64,000 bases of DNA, from contig JACGCK010000065.1 of assembly GCA_014925825.1 (NCBI GenBank), positions 1-64,000 on the forward strand. The letters are read 5' to 3'. Origin of the DNA: Pholiota molesta. Its lineage: Eukaryota > Basidiomycota > Agaricomycetes > Agaricales > Strophariaceae. The first letter of the stretch is position 1; each line of letters begins with the position of its first letter. This document shows positions 1 through 10,076 of the stretch, one piece after another. A model generated the notes under the pieces. The model was not told the origin of the DNA, did not search any database, and saw nothing but the letters and a program-made list of their open reading frames with translations. A program made the translations under genes and the position numbers.

Positions 1-365
1 CATGATCGCAGACTTATCGCAGACGCACTCATAGTTTTGCCATTGGAATCCTTTTCAACGTGCTGCACATTTTTTAAATAAGGAGAAATAGTGAGGATTG
101 GTGAACAAGAGATAATAATATCAATAACTGGAATTTTTACTATGAGACAATGTCTAACCACAAGATAAGGCTACAAGATCATTGGAAATGGAGGGAGATA
201 GCAATATGATCAACAAACAGGAGATAAAGTATCATGTATGGTACAGACAAGAGAGGATGAGATTCTAATATGCCAGTGGATTATACTCCAACGTTGGCAG
301 GAATGCCAGAAAGATTATGGAAGTTTGATTTGGAGGTGGGTGAAGGAAATTGAGATTCATGAATC

Positions 366-1261
366 TCATAGTTCGGGACGTTCAACAATAGTATAGTTAT
401 AGTAGTCATAGAAAGCTTGAGAATCTGGCATAGAAACAAATTCTTGCCTATACCAAAGTCTATGTCACTGGATGGTTTGGAAACTGACAGAGGAATGGAA
501 ACTTACCCTTGCAAATCTGAGTAACTAGGACCTGCAGTTGGTGCCTGAGACTGCACTGGACTTGGCTGCTGACTTGGCTGCTGCCAGTGACTCGGAGAAG
601 CAAAGAGAAGAAGGTGTGCATAGCGTGGGTCTTCATGTAGGGATGGCACTGCGTTAAAATGTGATCTGATGCGAGCAAGCAAATCAGCCTTGATCCCAGT
701 AGTGAATAGCCCAAGGGCATATGCAAGATCGCGTAGTTTGACTTTGTCCATGTCCTCGATTCGGCCCACGAAATTCGCGCTGGTATCCCGCCGTTCTCGC
801 TGCTGCTGCCTTGCTGCAAGCAAATCAGGTCGACGTTCAAGGTCAAGTTCTTTTTGGTGCAACTTTTGTTGCTCTGCTGGTTTCCGATCTAGCCTTTTCT
901 GTCTTTTATTGGGATTGAGTCGGACTGTCTCTTGATGTTTGGGACGCGGCGAATGCCTGTCCTGGCCGTCACTATCTAAATTAACATGCCGGTGAAAAAG
1001 ATCTTCCAGCTTTTTAACCCGAGCCTTCAGGTCAGCGATTTCAGCCAGATGATTTGTACATGTTTCGGGAGACTTGGAATCCACTTTTTGGTGTGAGCCG
1101 AGCGGAAGAGAGAATGATATGATGGGGTTAGTTGGATATGATGGCGCTTGGGGTGGTTGCAAATGGTTCATGACCAGAGGTATGTGATCGTCATTGACAT
1201 GGAGTTCAGATGGTGGATGTTGATCCGAGCTCGTAGTAATTTCTGCAGGTGTCAACGCCAT
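366..1261 (-). CDS. SAP-domain protein, two exons
   Basis: Exon 1 is 1261-507 and exon 2 is 459-366, joined across a 47-bp GTAAGT...ATAG intron; the phases close to 282 aa. The start at 1261 sits in a strong GCCATGG context. An in-frame upstream ATG at 1345 would add a hydrophobic stretch that looks out of place on this protein. The middle is charged and coiled-coil-like (LKARVKKLEDLF), followed by a basic Lys/Arg/Gln-rich segment. A SAP-like helix-turn-helix comes near the C-terminus (KVKLRDLAYALGLFTTGIKA followed by DLLARIRSHF). SAP modules usually bind AT-rich DNA, so a nuclear DNA- or RNA-associated role is inferred. The tail is Gln/Pro/Ser-rich. Without the intron the protein would stop right at the splice donor. 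The family is otherwise unrecognised. Confidence 0.6.
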
Positions 1262-1345
1262 GGCGTTCAACTTCAAGGGAGTCATGGTTGAAAAGATAAA
1301 TGTGTTTACCGTGACAATGTAACGGATCAGCGTAATGACCATCAT

Positions 1346-3300
1346 TCTGGGGTCTAAGAAGTCAAATTAAGTTTCTTGAGCCTCACCGTCTTCACTACTT
1401 GAATTATCATGCCTTTGTTGTTGTCTCTCGGATTCTGAGGACATAAATATTATACTCATTAAGCATTACACAAAGATATCTATCTTCAAAAGACTGACTT
1501 GTTGAGCAGAGACCCTCTGCGAGATGCATGCATCGCGTTAGGAATTTCAATTCCAAAACTTCAAACCTAGACCAACTACGAGGTTCTTTGGTAAACTACT
1601 GCTAGGCTTTTTCACTCTTCCTGGAATCTTTTACCTTCTGAAAATACCTTTGTTGTGTGGGCTCCAGAGTGTTTCGTCGATTTTATTGACCAGTTATCAT
1701 GAGCGAATGGACTTCATCTTGTACGGACTCAAATGGACTTGAACGGACTTGTACGGACTCGAACAGACTCGAACGGACTCGAACGGACTCGAACGTACTT
1801 GTACCCGACTATCCTAGTTAAAGAGTACTTCGTAGGTTTTCCTGATCAATCACTTTGAGGACGGACTCGTAGTGGAATCGTAAACGGACGACTTAATATC
1901 GTGAACGGGCAATCATATCTGAATGGACTATCAATATCATATTGTAATGTAGTCAATTTTATTACTTACTTTATTTACGTGGGTACCAAAGAGTATTTAT
2001 GAGCGGATAGTGCCTGAGCTGGAAATCAGGTAAGTAAAGTGTTGAATGAACGGCGACAAGCCTGTGTAAAAAAAAACTCACCAGCCAGGCACCTGTAGGT
2101 CAGCCAGCAGAGTCTATCCCACATGGCCAGCGGCAACGACACTCGTATTCGCAGGCACCACTTGATCGTTTGAGCTCGTACATACGAGGCGCTACTCATA
2201 GTGTGGCAGGACTCGAGCTCGTATATGTTCGGCGTGTCCTGGAAGTTCGGCATGTTAATAGTCAGCATCATGTATAGAAACAAATAAGATCGAGACAAAA
2301 GGCGAGCCCAGGCGTGAGCTCAAGCCGCCTGCGAATCAAACGACTCACTCAGCTATATCCTAGCACGCTGGCGCCTCGTTGCATTCTTGAAGTTGCTGGA
2401 AGAGGAAGGAGAGGCCGCAGCAGGTAGGAGATCGGATTGGACGAGCACCAGAGGGACAGGGCAGAGGCCAGGAGATGCCCACGTGCGGCGCTAATGCGTT
2501 ATCTCTTGGAAGTCAGATCTACACGTAGATATTAATCATATCGTTCAATGTTTAAAATAATTATGAGAACTTACCGAAAAGTACATCCGTCTCTACGTGG
2601 CGAACTGGGCCGCCATCTGCGCTCACATACGTGCACTTCGTCGTGCTCGTCGCGCGGCTCGAGCATAACACCAGAGCTTGCCATTGTCAGCCTTGGCGAA
2701 GTCCGGGAGGTGCCTCGAGAGTGGATTTGACATCTACATAAACACATGCGTCATTCAACAACCAGATTTAGCGCCGAGCAGGTTTGGTACTCACCAGGGT
2801 TCAATTTTGAGATACGGATATCGATGTGTTCGTAGAGGGCATGTGCATAGTAGCTACCAGTGCGAGAGGCAGCACACCTACAGGCGGCGGTGAGCGCGGC
2901 ATTTGCTGTACATTGGAGTTAGAATCAGCTATGCGCCGCACGACCGCGAGGATGTGCCGCCGACGCCTGTTATTCTTGAGGCGGTAGGCGAGCTGAGCGA
3001 CGAGAAAGCGGAATCGGAAGGACACAGAAAGAGTTCCGACAGCTCGAGTGAGGGTGGTCTCATGTATTCGAAGACGAGAAGATGGCGGAGCAAGGGAGCG
3101 TGGCTGAGGAAAGGCAGGTGCGAACGAGAAAGCCGTCGATGGTGGAAACTGCAAGCCGCTCTAGCACACCGAGCGGCGGGGATGAAGACGACCGTGACTT
3201 TATCTTCATGGACACCGAGACGGACGATGATTCGTGAAGAAGCGAACGGCGGAGAGGATGGTGGCGAGGTTTGAGGTGATGATGACGAGGAGGCAGTATC
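1346..3300. other. No convincing gene
   Basis: Short ORFs occur on both strands but none has a recognisable domain, a long frame or a consistent splice pattern. The stretch contains the 10-bp tandem repeat at 1721-1800. The GC-richer part after 2300 could hide an unrecognised exon. Confidence 0.4.
1721..1800. repeat. 10-bp tandem repeat
   Basis: A run of degenerate 10-mers with consensus GAACGGACTC, seen as variants such as GTACGGACTC, GAACAGACTC and GAACGTACTT. About seven units are clear. Confidence 0.8.
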
Positions 3301-3612
3301 ATGCCGATGTGACGGCGTTGTAACTTACATTGTAACGATCACAACCGCTACAACGGATTTCGGGAATTTCCGACTGCTGTTGAAATACTCAGAAGGTCGT
3401 TGGGACGGAGTTCGAACGAAGTCATGCCGATGTCACGTTGTTGCAGATGTCGTTGTAACGATCACACCGTTACATCAACTTTCGGGAATTTTCGATTGAC
3501 GTTGAAAGGTTGCTGGGGCGGAGTTCGAACAAAGTCATGTCGATGTGACGGCGTTGCAGATGCCATTGTAACGATCACACCGTTACAACGGATTTCGGAA
3601 ATTTCCGACAAT
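3301..3612. repeat. Tandem repeat, about 118-bp unit, nearly three copies
   Basis: Units begin near 3301, 3424 and 3537 with ATGCCGATGTGACGG-like sequence. They share GTAACGATCACACCGTTAC-like palindromic cores and a TTTCGGGAATTTCCGA segment. The spacing differs (123 and 113 bp), so the copies have diverged by indels. No coding potential is evident. Confidence 0.75.
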
Positions 3613-3620
3613 CCGTAGCT

Positions 3621-4352
3621 ACTCAGACATACTTCCTTCAGCAATCCTCACGATATATTGTAATCCAGTTGAAATGTAACAAAACTCAGGCTCATGTCCA
3701 TGCGGTCGCGACACGGTGGCATAAAATGTGTAACGACATTCTAACTATCTTTCAGTGTAGGCTAGAAGCTATTATAAATGAGTCGCGGTGAGTACGAATT
3801 TACGTACCGAAAGAATGATGTACTTCGTCCCTACATGATCCTTTTCGAAAAATAATTTCTTAATGCCTAAAGAACGAATAGATACGCCTGCAAAATATGG
3901 GGAGATGGAAGGAAATGAAGAGTTTACGATGAGTTCTGACCACGACTTTTATTGCACTGATAATCAGCACGCTGACGAGGTGACTTGCATTCGATCTACC
4001 CAAGATCTACCCGCACATATTCCGCCGAAGTGGCACGCTTCTCCACTTCATCTTTTTTCTTCGCTTCGTGTTTGCCGTTCGGAGAGTGGCGGCGTGTTTC
4101 AAGTAGCGAAATTATATTAGAATCTACCCTATTTGCAAATAATCTATAGAAAACTGGAAGCTGCAACTTGGAAGTTAAATTTTCAATTGACAAGAACTTG
4201 GCCAAGGCAGCGAAGGTAGCGAATAATATTTTTGGTGGGGGTATATACTACACACAGACAACATGTTCTCTTTCTAGTTATTAAATAGCCTTACAATACA
4301 AGATGACAAACAACAAAGCATCCCAAATCATACCAAGCACATAAAACCCAAT
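3621..4352. other. No recognised gene
   Basis: AT-rich spacer downstream of the O-fucosyltransferase-like gene. An 85-codon plus-strand frame at 3863-4120 has no recognisable similarity. The segment nearest 4352 probably contains the 3' UTR of the minus-strand gene. Confidence 0.4.
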
Positions 4353-5951
4353 TCAGTAAAAGCGGTTGCTGATCCACGGCTTGCGGTCGACCAAGCGCCT
4401 ATGCAGGATATTGCTCGTGAACGAAGACCACTACCAAAAAAACATCAGTACGCGCTCTCAAAAACAGCAACCACAAGGCGAAACGCACCCCATTGCCAAT
4501 GAACACCGCTGCCTTGCGCGCAAAGTCCATGTCCACCGCCATCCCCACGTCCTTCTGCTCCTGGTCCAGCTCCAGCTCGCGCGTCGTCACAATCGTATTC
4601 CAGCCGTGCGGCGCCAGCTGCGCCTTCAGCTTGTCCACCCAGTCCGTCTTGTCGTTCGTCAGCAGGAACAGCACGTCCAGGTACCTGACCTCGCCCGGCT
4701 TCGCCGCGGCGACGTAGTCCTTCCGCGACTGGTTGATCTTGTTGATGATGAACTCGTCCGTGGGGTAGCAGTGCTCCAAATAGTACGCGACGTTCTCCGG
4801 CGTGTTGTGCCCCCACTCGTACCCCGGCGGGTTCTTGAAGTCGTCCGGCAGCTGTGGGAGGAGGTTCCAGCTGTAGAACGTCGAGTTCCAGTTCGCGAGG
4901 CCTAGGCACGCCTCCTTGTAGTCCCCGCGGCGCAGATGGATCGCAAGCATGCGCTTGTACGGGTCGATCGGCGCCGGGACGGGCGGGCGCGGCCCGCGCG
5001 GCATGAACAGATACTCGTTCCTGTCCACCGCCGACTGCACGATCGGCGACGTGCCAAAGAGGCGGCTGACGGGCGAGTCGCGGAAGCCCTCCCAGAGCGG
5101 CAGGATGCGCGTCGTGCCCCAGAGGAACAGGTCGAACGTCTGCCCGAACCCGTCCTCCTCGCGCGGCGCGGCCTGGATCTCGAGGCACCGCTCCGGCGCC
5201 TCGCTCAGCAGCTTCTGCCAGTGGTTGAAGATGACGTCGCCGTTCTCCCAGTAGATCGGGGGCTTGACGTCGTGCGTGTTGATGATGCGGCGCTCCTCTT
5301 TGGGGCAGACGATGTCGTACCACTTCTCGGAGACTGAGCGGGGCGCGGTGTCATTGGGGTCCCAGGGCCCGCCTGCAGAGGGCCCGGAGATGAGGGCGTT
5401 CAGCGGCGTGCGGGGGATCCATTCGCGGAATTTGCTCTCTGGCCACGGGTAGTAGTCCGACTTCCAGATGTAGTCCTGGAACACGTAGGCGCGGCCGGAC
5501 TTGTACGCCAACCACGTATTCATCAGTCTGATAAGCATCCCCGTCAGCCTAGCACGACATCATCCATAGAGCGTAAGGGCGCTTACACCTCGTTCAGCTG
5601 GTTATTCCACCCAAGCATCTGGATCTGGTTGTGGAACAGCACATATCGGCCGGTGCGGCCTTCAGGGAACGGGAGATCGAGGTTGTGCTGCGGGAGGTCC
5701 ATCTCCCACTTCTTCAGGTGCTCGTACGTCGGCGGCTGGTCGAGGTCGAGCGGCGGCGCCTCCACGAAGTGCGGCGCAAATTTCTCGGTGATGGTATTGA
5801 TATGCCGGCGCCCATGGCTCGAAAATCCATAGAGCGTCACGACGACCGTGAAGAGGATGCCGCCGAGCAGCCAGCGCTGCAGGCGGGTGCGCATGAAGCG
5901 GCTTTGGGTCTGCCAGGGTTTGGCGAGGGATTGGTAGCGGAAGTTCATCAT
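4353..5951 (-). CDS. O-fucosyltransferase-like type II membrane glycosyltransferase
   Basis: Three exons: 5951-5587, 5527-4489 and 4430-4353, with introns of 59 and 58 bp; the phases close to 493 aa. The protein starts with a short basic cytosolic tail, then one signal-anchor helix (about residues 27-43, WLLGGILFTVVVTLYGF), so it should be a Golgi/ER lumenal enzyme. The junction reads NQLNEV|LMNTWLAYKSGRAYVFQDY, a motif of fungal GDP-fucose O-fucosyltransferase-like proteins. A later IHLRRGDYKEAC segment matches the family's conserved nucleotide-sugar-binding Arg loop. The last exon restores the typical end (WSSFTSNILHRR...), which the unspliced frame would lose. The acceptor substrate is unknown. 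A second, distinct member lies at 18000-20030. Family assignment is by motif memory; the donor sugar is inferred. Confidence 0.85.
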
Positions 5952-7657
5952 TGCTGCTACTCCGTGCTGCTGCGTGCTGCCTGCGGGGGGCCCGCGAGGT
6001 TGGCGTAGTGGTAGTTGGGAGAAAAAAGACAGCCTAGGGAGTTTGAGTGCGAATAGCAAAGAATCCTGCTTGGTTCGTTATAAAGTTACATCACTGCGGC
6101 ATAGCATCGCCGCCACGCGGCCACGGTCCAAGGTTCCTGCAGAACACATCACGGTTTGACAGTTGCTAAGTTTATAATGAATCGGACTCTAGAACAACTC
6201 TAGGCAAATTGAATAAAGCTATTTAGTACACTTGACTGCGTTTATAGTTTGTATGATATAAAAGCTACTCATCTGTAGACCGTTGAACGTTTGAATCATA
6301 GTTTTAAAGCACTAGGTCATGGCAAGAACAAGCAAGTGTGGACCAGCACAGGTTGACTAATCCTCCGTTTGCGGGATTTTATGCCGTAACAAGCGTGCTT
6401 TCCCACAGATTACTATCGCCAAACCGAGGCGACCTGGCAGGTTCGTTGACTGCGCGAAATCCAGAAAAAAAAACCCGGTTAGAGGATTAATTTGAGGATT
6501 ATGTGAACTGCAGTTTTCTTCTGATCTCACAATAAAAACGATTCCAACGCGCCCGAAACCGAATCATACAACGCGCAGTAAGCGCGCGATCTGGCGCCTC
6601 CATCCTTTGCCGCTACATATTTGACCGCGACAGATGATTTTTTGCATTCAAGCCAGTCCAAGCCAAATATTCAGTGCTCATGGGTCGGGCTCAGGTCGGG
6701 CTTCATGCATAGCCCGATCATCGAAGACCTGTCGAACACTCACCTATTGCCGCCGACTCGCACTAAAATAGACGCTCGTGCGCGCGACGGTTTGATGCTC
6801 AATGTTTGACGCTTAATTCTCGACCGTAGGCCAGTAGGCTCAACCGCTGAGCGCTCACCGGTCTTTTGCTGTGAACATATGAAGAGGAGACTGTATTACT
6901 GTCCCATTTCGATTGATTCATCCCGGGGTGGGACAACGGGACATGGTGGCCGCAATTTTCTTTGCGGCTAGTGGGATAGGACATGGGATAAAGTAGAAAT
7001 TTCCGGCCAATTCTATCCGCGCCAAGTGCATGATGCACGCAGCAGATAGAAAATTACATTGGTTTGGGACATAACTACCGGAGAACCTGCTGGAGCATGG
7101 ATAGAATGTATCATAAAAGGTTATGGATTGCGACAACTTACATGCAAGCGGCGAATTTCGGGCATAACCACTTGCCTTGGGGCACGGAACAAAAAATCAA
7201 TTTAAGACAGTACAGGCAGTATCAGTACGATGGTAAGCAAGGATTCGGTAAGCTGCACAGGTGGGCGCCGTATATCGAAACTGCATGTGCGCTCACAGAG
7301 CACAAGACAATATTGACCTGTTAATCTAGGGCGCTAAAAGAAAACAACCCGACTACCATAACCCGACCCATTAAGCGCCTGTATTAGATGTAGTCTGCGT
7401 ATACTGTAGCTGCTTGTATTCATCATTGCCATCCACTGGACAAAGTACGTTACAAAGAATCCACAGAATCCGGGGTGTCTCCGAAGATCATTATTATCCT
7501 TATCTTTGCAAGCTTGTACACATACAGCACGCGATAAGCGTTTTGACTTCTTTATTCACATCCTCCATGTTCCACCAGCCTCAACGTAACTTCCAGTCGT
7601 CCTCTTAGTACTACCACTGAGCTTCGCTCTCATTCTTTGTCGCTACAACCGCATCCA
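5952..7657. other. Intergenic, no recognised gene
   Basis: Contains the presumed promoter and 5' UTR of the minus-strand glycosyltransferase and the 3' region of the F-box gene that ends at 7658. Short frames on both strands show no recognisable family or splicing. Confidence 0.4.
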
Positions 7658-9061
7658 TCAGTCAACACGCGCGAAAACCCATGGCTCCAAATCAACGTAC
7701 CCAATGTCATAAACCAAGCCGCCCTCTATCGCCATCGTGCTCTCGCACACCACCCGCAGATCCAAAGCGCCGCTGACGAGCAGCTCACCCATCCCGGCGC
7801 GCATCTCTCGTTCGACACAGGTCGCCGAGCCCACACCAGAGTCAGAATTCGAAACTTCAACGACGATCCGAGCGGTAGACATCCCAAAGAAACGATGCTC
7901 GAGCAATACTCTCTGAAGCTGGCTCCAATCGATGCACGCCATCGCTTCCGCAGAGAATTGTGCCCCCAGATGGAAGCGCACTTCCAGCGCAGTGAAGAAG
8001 GGAGCTTCGATTCGGCCGAGGATTTTTGGGAGGGTGCGTTCAATCAGGACGCGGGCGGTGGAAGAGGCTAAGTGGAGGCCTCCAACGGACAGCGTGCGCA
8101 GGTCGCTGAGGGTGGAGAGATCCAGGTCGTCTATGGGGAGAGGGTCAGCGCTGGCGAGAAGTGAGAACGTTTTGCTACCTTCGGATACGAGGGATACCTT
8201 TTCGTGCGTGAAGTCCAGAGATAAGCGCTGTATATGCGTGCCAGAGGCTCTGAGCGCGTTTCGGATGTACTGAAGGTGCCTGTTCTCCACATTTCGCAGT
8301 TTCAGCGTCTGGAGAGGATGCGGGCGGTCGGAATTGCCGACGCAGTTCAGGAGTACGGCGATGCCCTCATCCGTGCCCAACTCTATCGACCTCAGCGCGT
8401 TCGACGCATGGGAAGGAACAGGTAAAGCAAGATTATATTCCATGTATTTCATGAAGCTGATGTTCGCAGTTATGTGGTGCAGGGATGGAACCGACGCGAG
8501 GATCCGCACTACCTCGCGCACATCGTGGAACACGACGTCATAGAACTCGAGTCGTCGGAGCTGAGAGAATTTGCGGAGCTGCGTGCGTAAGGAAGTTTGT
8601 TGTGCCGGACTCAGCGTCGTCCAGTCGACGTTGCGGATTTGAATGGCGCTGACTTGCGCAAGGCACTTTAAATCGGAATGGGCCATCGCTTCGTTGAACG
8701 TGACGTTCTTTTCGGCCTCGACTTGCTGTCCTAGGCCCTGTTGTCCACCTGCATTTGTGGTCCGGCCATCACCGGTCCTCCCTCCTCTGGAGTCGTCCAT
8801 CTCGAGGCGCGTAATGAAATTGGTGAACGTGCATCTGTCGTCCTCTGCGAGCTGGACGAACCGTCGCATCCGCCACGGCCACAGCTGCACCGTCGAGAAA
8901 ACGTGGTACCGACTGCGAATCAGCCATTCGGAGCATACTGCGCCGCAGATACCGAGAGCGCGAACGTCGTGGCGGAGGTGGTCGATGACGACATCCGTGA
9001 GCTCCCAAGGAAGAACGGGGTTTTGTTGTACAGGGCGTCTGGAGTGCGACGTGGTGGGCAT
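7658..9061 (-). CDS. F-box protein with LRR-like C-terminal half
   Basis: A single uninterrupted frame of 467 aa. A short polar lead is followed by an F-box-like segment at about residues 14-60 (LPWELTDVVIDHL, then ICGAVCSEWLIRSRYHVF), the usual Skp1-binding element of SCF ubiquitin ligases. The rest has repeated Leu-rich strand-helix units (RRLEFYDVVF, LQTLKLRNVENRHL, RLSLDF) as in agaric F-box proteins with degenerate leucine-rich repeats. A Gly/Gln-rich low-complexity loop lies at about residues 95-115. The likely role is substrate recruitment for ubiquitination; the substrate is unknown. These genes are expanded and fast-evolving in mushrooms, and this one has no operon-like partner. Confidence 0.75.
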   Translation of the reverse strand: MPTTSHSRRPVQQNPVLPWELTDVVIDHLRHDVRALGICGAVCSEWLIRSRYHVFSTVQLWPWRMRRFVQLAEDDRCTFTNFITRLEMDDSRGGRTGDGRTTNAGGQQGLGQQVEAEKNVTFNEAMAHSDLKCLAQVSAIQIRNVDWTTLSPAQQTSLRTQLRKFSQLRRLEFYDVVFHDVREVVRILASVPSLHHITANISFMKYMEYNLALPVPSHASNALRSIELGTDEGIAVLLNCVGNSDRPHPLQTLKLRNVENRHLQYIRNALRASGTHIQRLSLDFTHEKVSLVSEGSKTFSLLASADPLPIDDLDLSTLSDLRTLSVGGLHLASSTARVLIERTLPKILGRIEAPFFTALEVRFHLGAQFSAEAMACIDWSQLQRVLLEHRFFGMSTARIVVEVSNSDSGVGSATCVEREMRAGMGELLVSGALDLRVVCESTMAIEGGLVYDIGYVDLEPWVFARVD

Positions 9062-10076
9062 TGGAGGTCTGATAGTAACCTGTTGCTACCTCGATGTCAA
9101 TTGAGGATAGATATATAACGGGTTCATTGAGGTGGTGAATGATCCGAAGGCTGCAAGTTATAGGCGACTTTCGAACAGCGAGGATGGTTGGGGATGTCAA
9201 TTCGGTCTGTGCCGGCACCGCATTGCGCGCCACCAACGTTGCATCGTAAAGAAGAGCCAAGGTATTCGAAGTTCCTCCCGGCCCCATGACCGCAGCAGTT
9301 ACAGGAAACACCCGACCACGAAGCTCCATCCGTATGGATCCAAGTAAGTACAGCTGAGCGCTAGACAGGCGCTAGAATTGGCTCTAGGAAACATCCAATT
9401 ATCCGCGTACCGCAGCTGGGCCGCCACTAGCTCGAGATAGGAGAGCATACCGAATCTGCGAGCACTGGTCATCCGAATCGTCTGTTCTTTATTTCCAGGT
9501 CTCCAACCTCTCTGTTCATCTCCCGTACAAATGCGGGGCCTGTGGGGTGTTAGATCCGGATGTTCTGGGAGTGTGGGGAAGGCGAATTGGGTCATCTGCA
9601 GGGAACATCAAGGAAGCATGTCGTCAACGTCTAAACATGCTCATGGCCGTGTACATATTACAATTGTGGGAATTCATATTGGAGCTCCGGGCGCTGTAAG
9701 AGCCTTCGAGTCAGCCATAGAAAGAACGCCTTGATCATGTCGTGCTCAGTGCTCATAATGGCTTGAGCTGGAGTATAAAACGTAAACTTCGAAAGCGGTA
9801 ATAATTGTGATCTTGGAAGACAACTCAAGAACATTTGCTCAGAGCCAAGAACGGGCAGTAGAGAATTAGCGCCCATGAACAGACGATCCGAACTTCGAAG
9901 TTATAACACACCTTCCAAGCCTTTTATTTTTACACACCCAAAGTTTTTTGATGCCTTCGAGGATGGCGTTTATTAATTTATTACACATCGAGGGTAGTAT
10001 CCCGTCTACAAAAATCTCCAAAAAAAAAAAAACGAATGCCCAAATAAAAAATTCAAACAAAGCAACCATCCTAAAA
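9062..10076. other. Intergenic, no recognised gene
   Basis: Separates the F-box gene from the 3' end of ORC1. A 72-codon minus-strand frame at 9658-9876 and a 98-codon frame at 9299-9595 have no recognisable domain. A poly-A run near 10021 lies just downstream of the ORC1 stop and probably marks its 3' UTR. Confidence 0.4.

Noticed and set aside
4445..5323. 292-codon alternative minus frame in the first glycosyltransferase gene
   Set aside because: Shadow frame; the competing frame has conserved motifs and consistent splicing.
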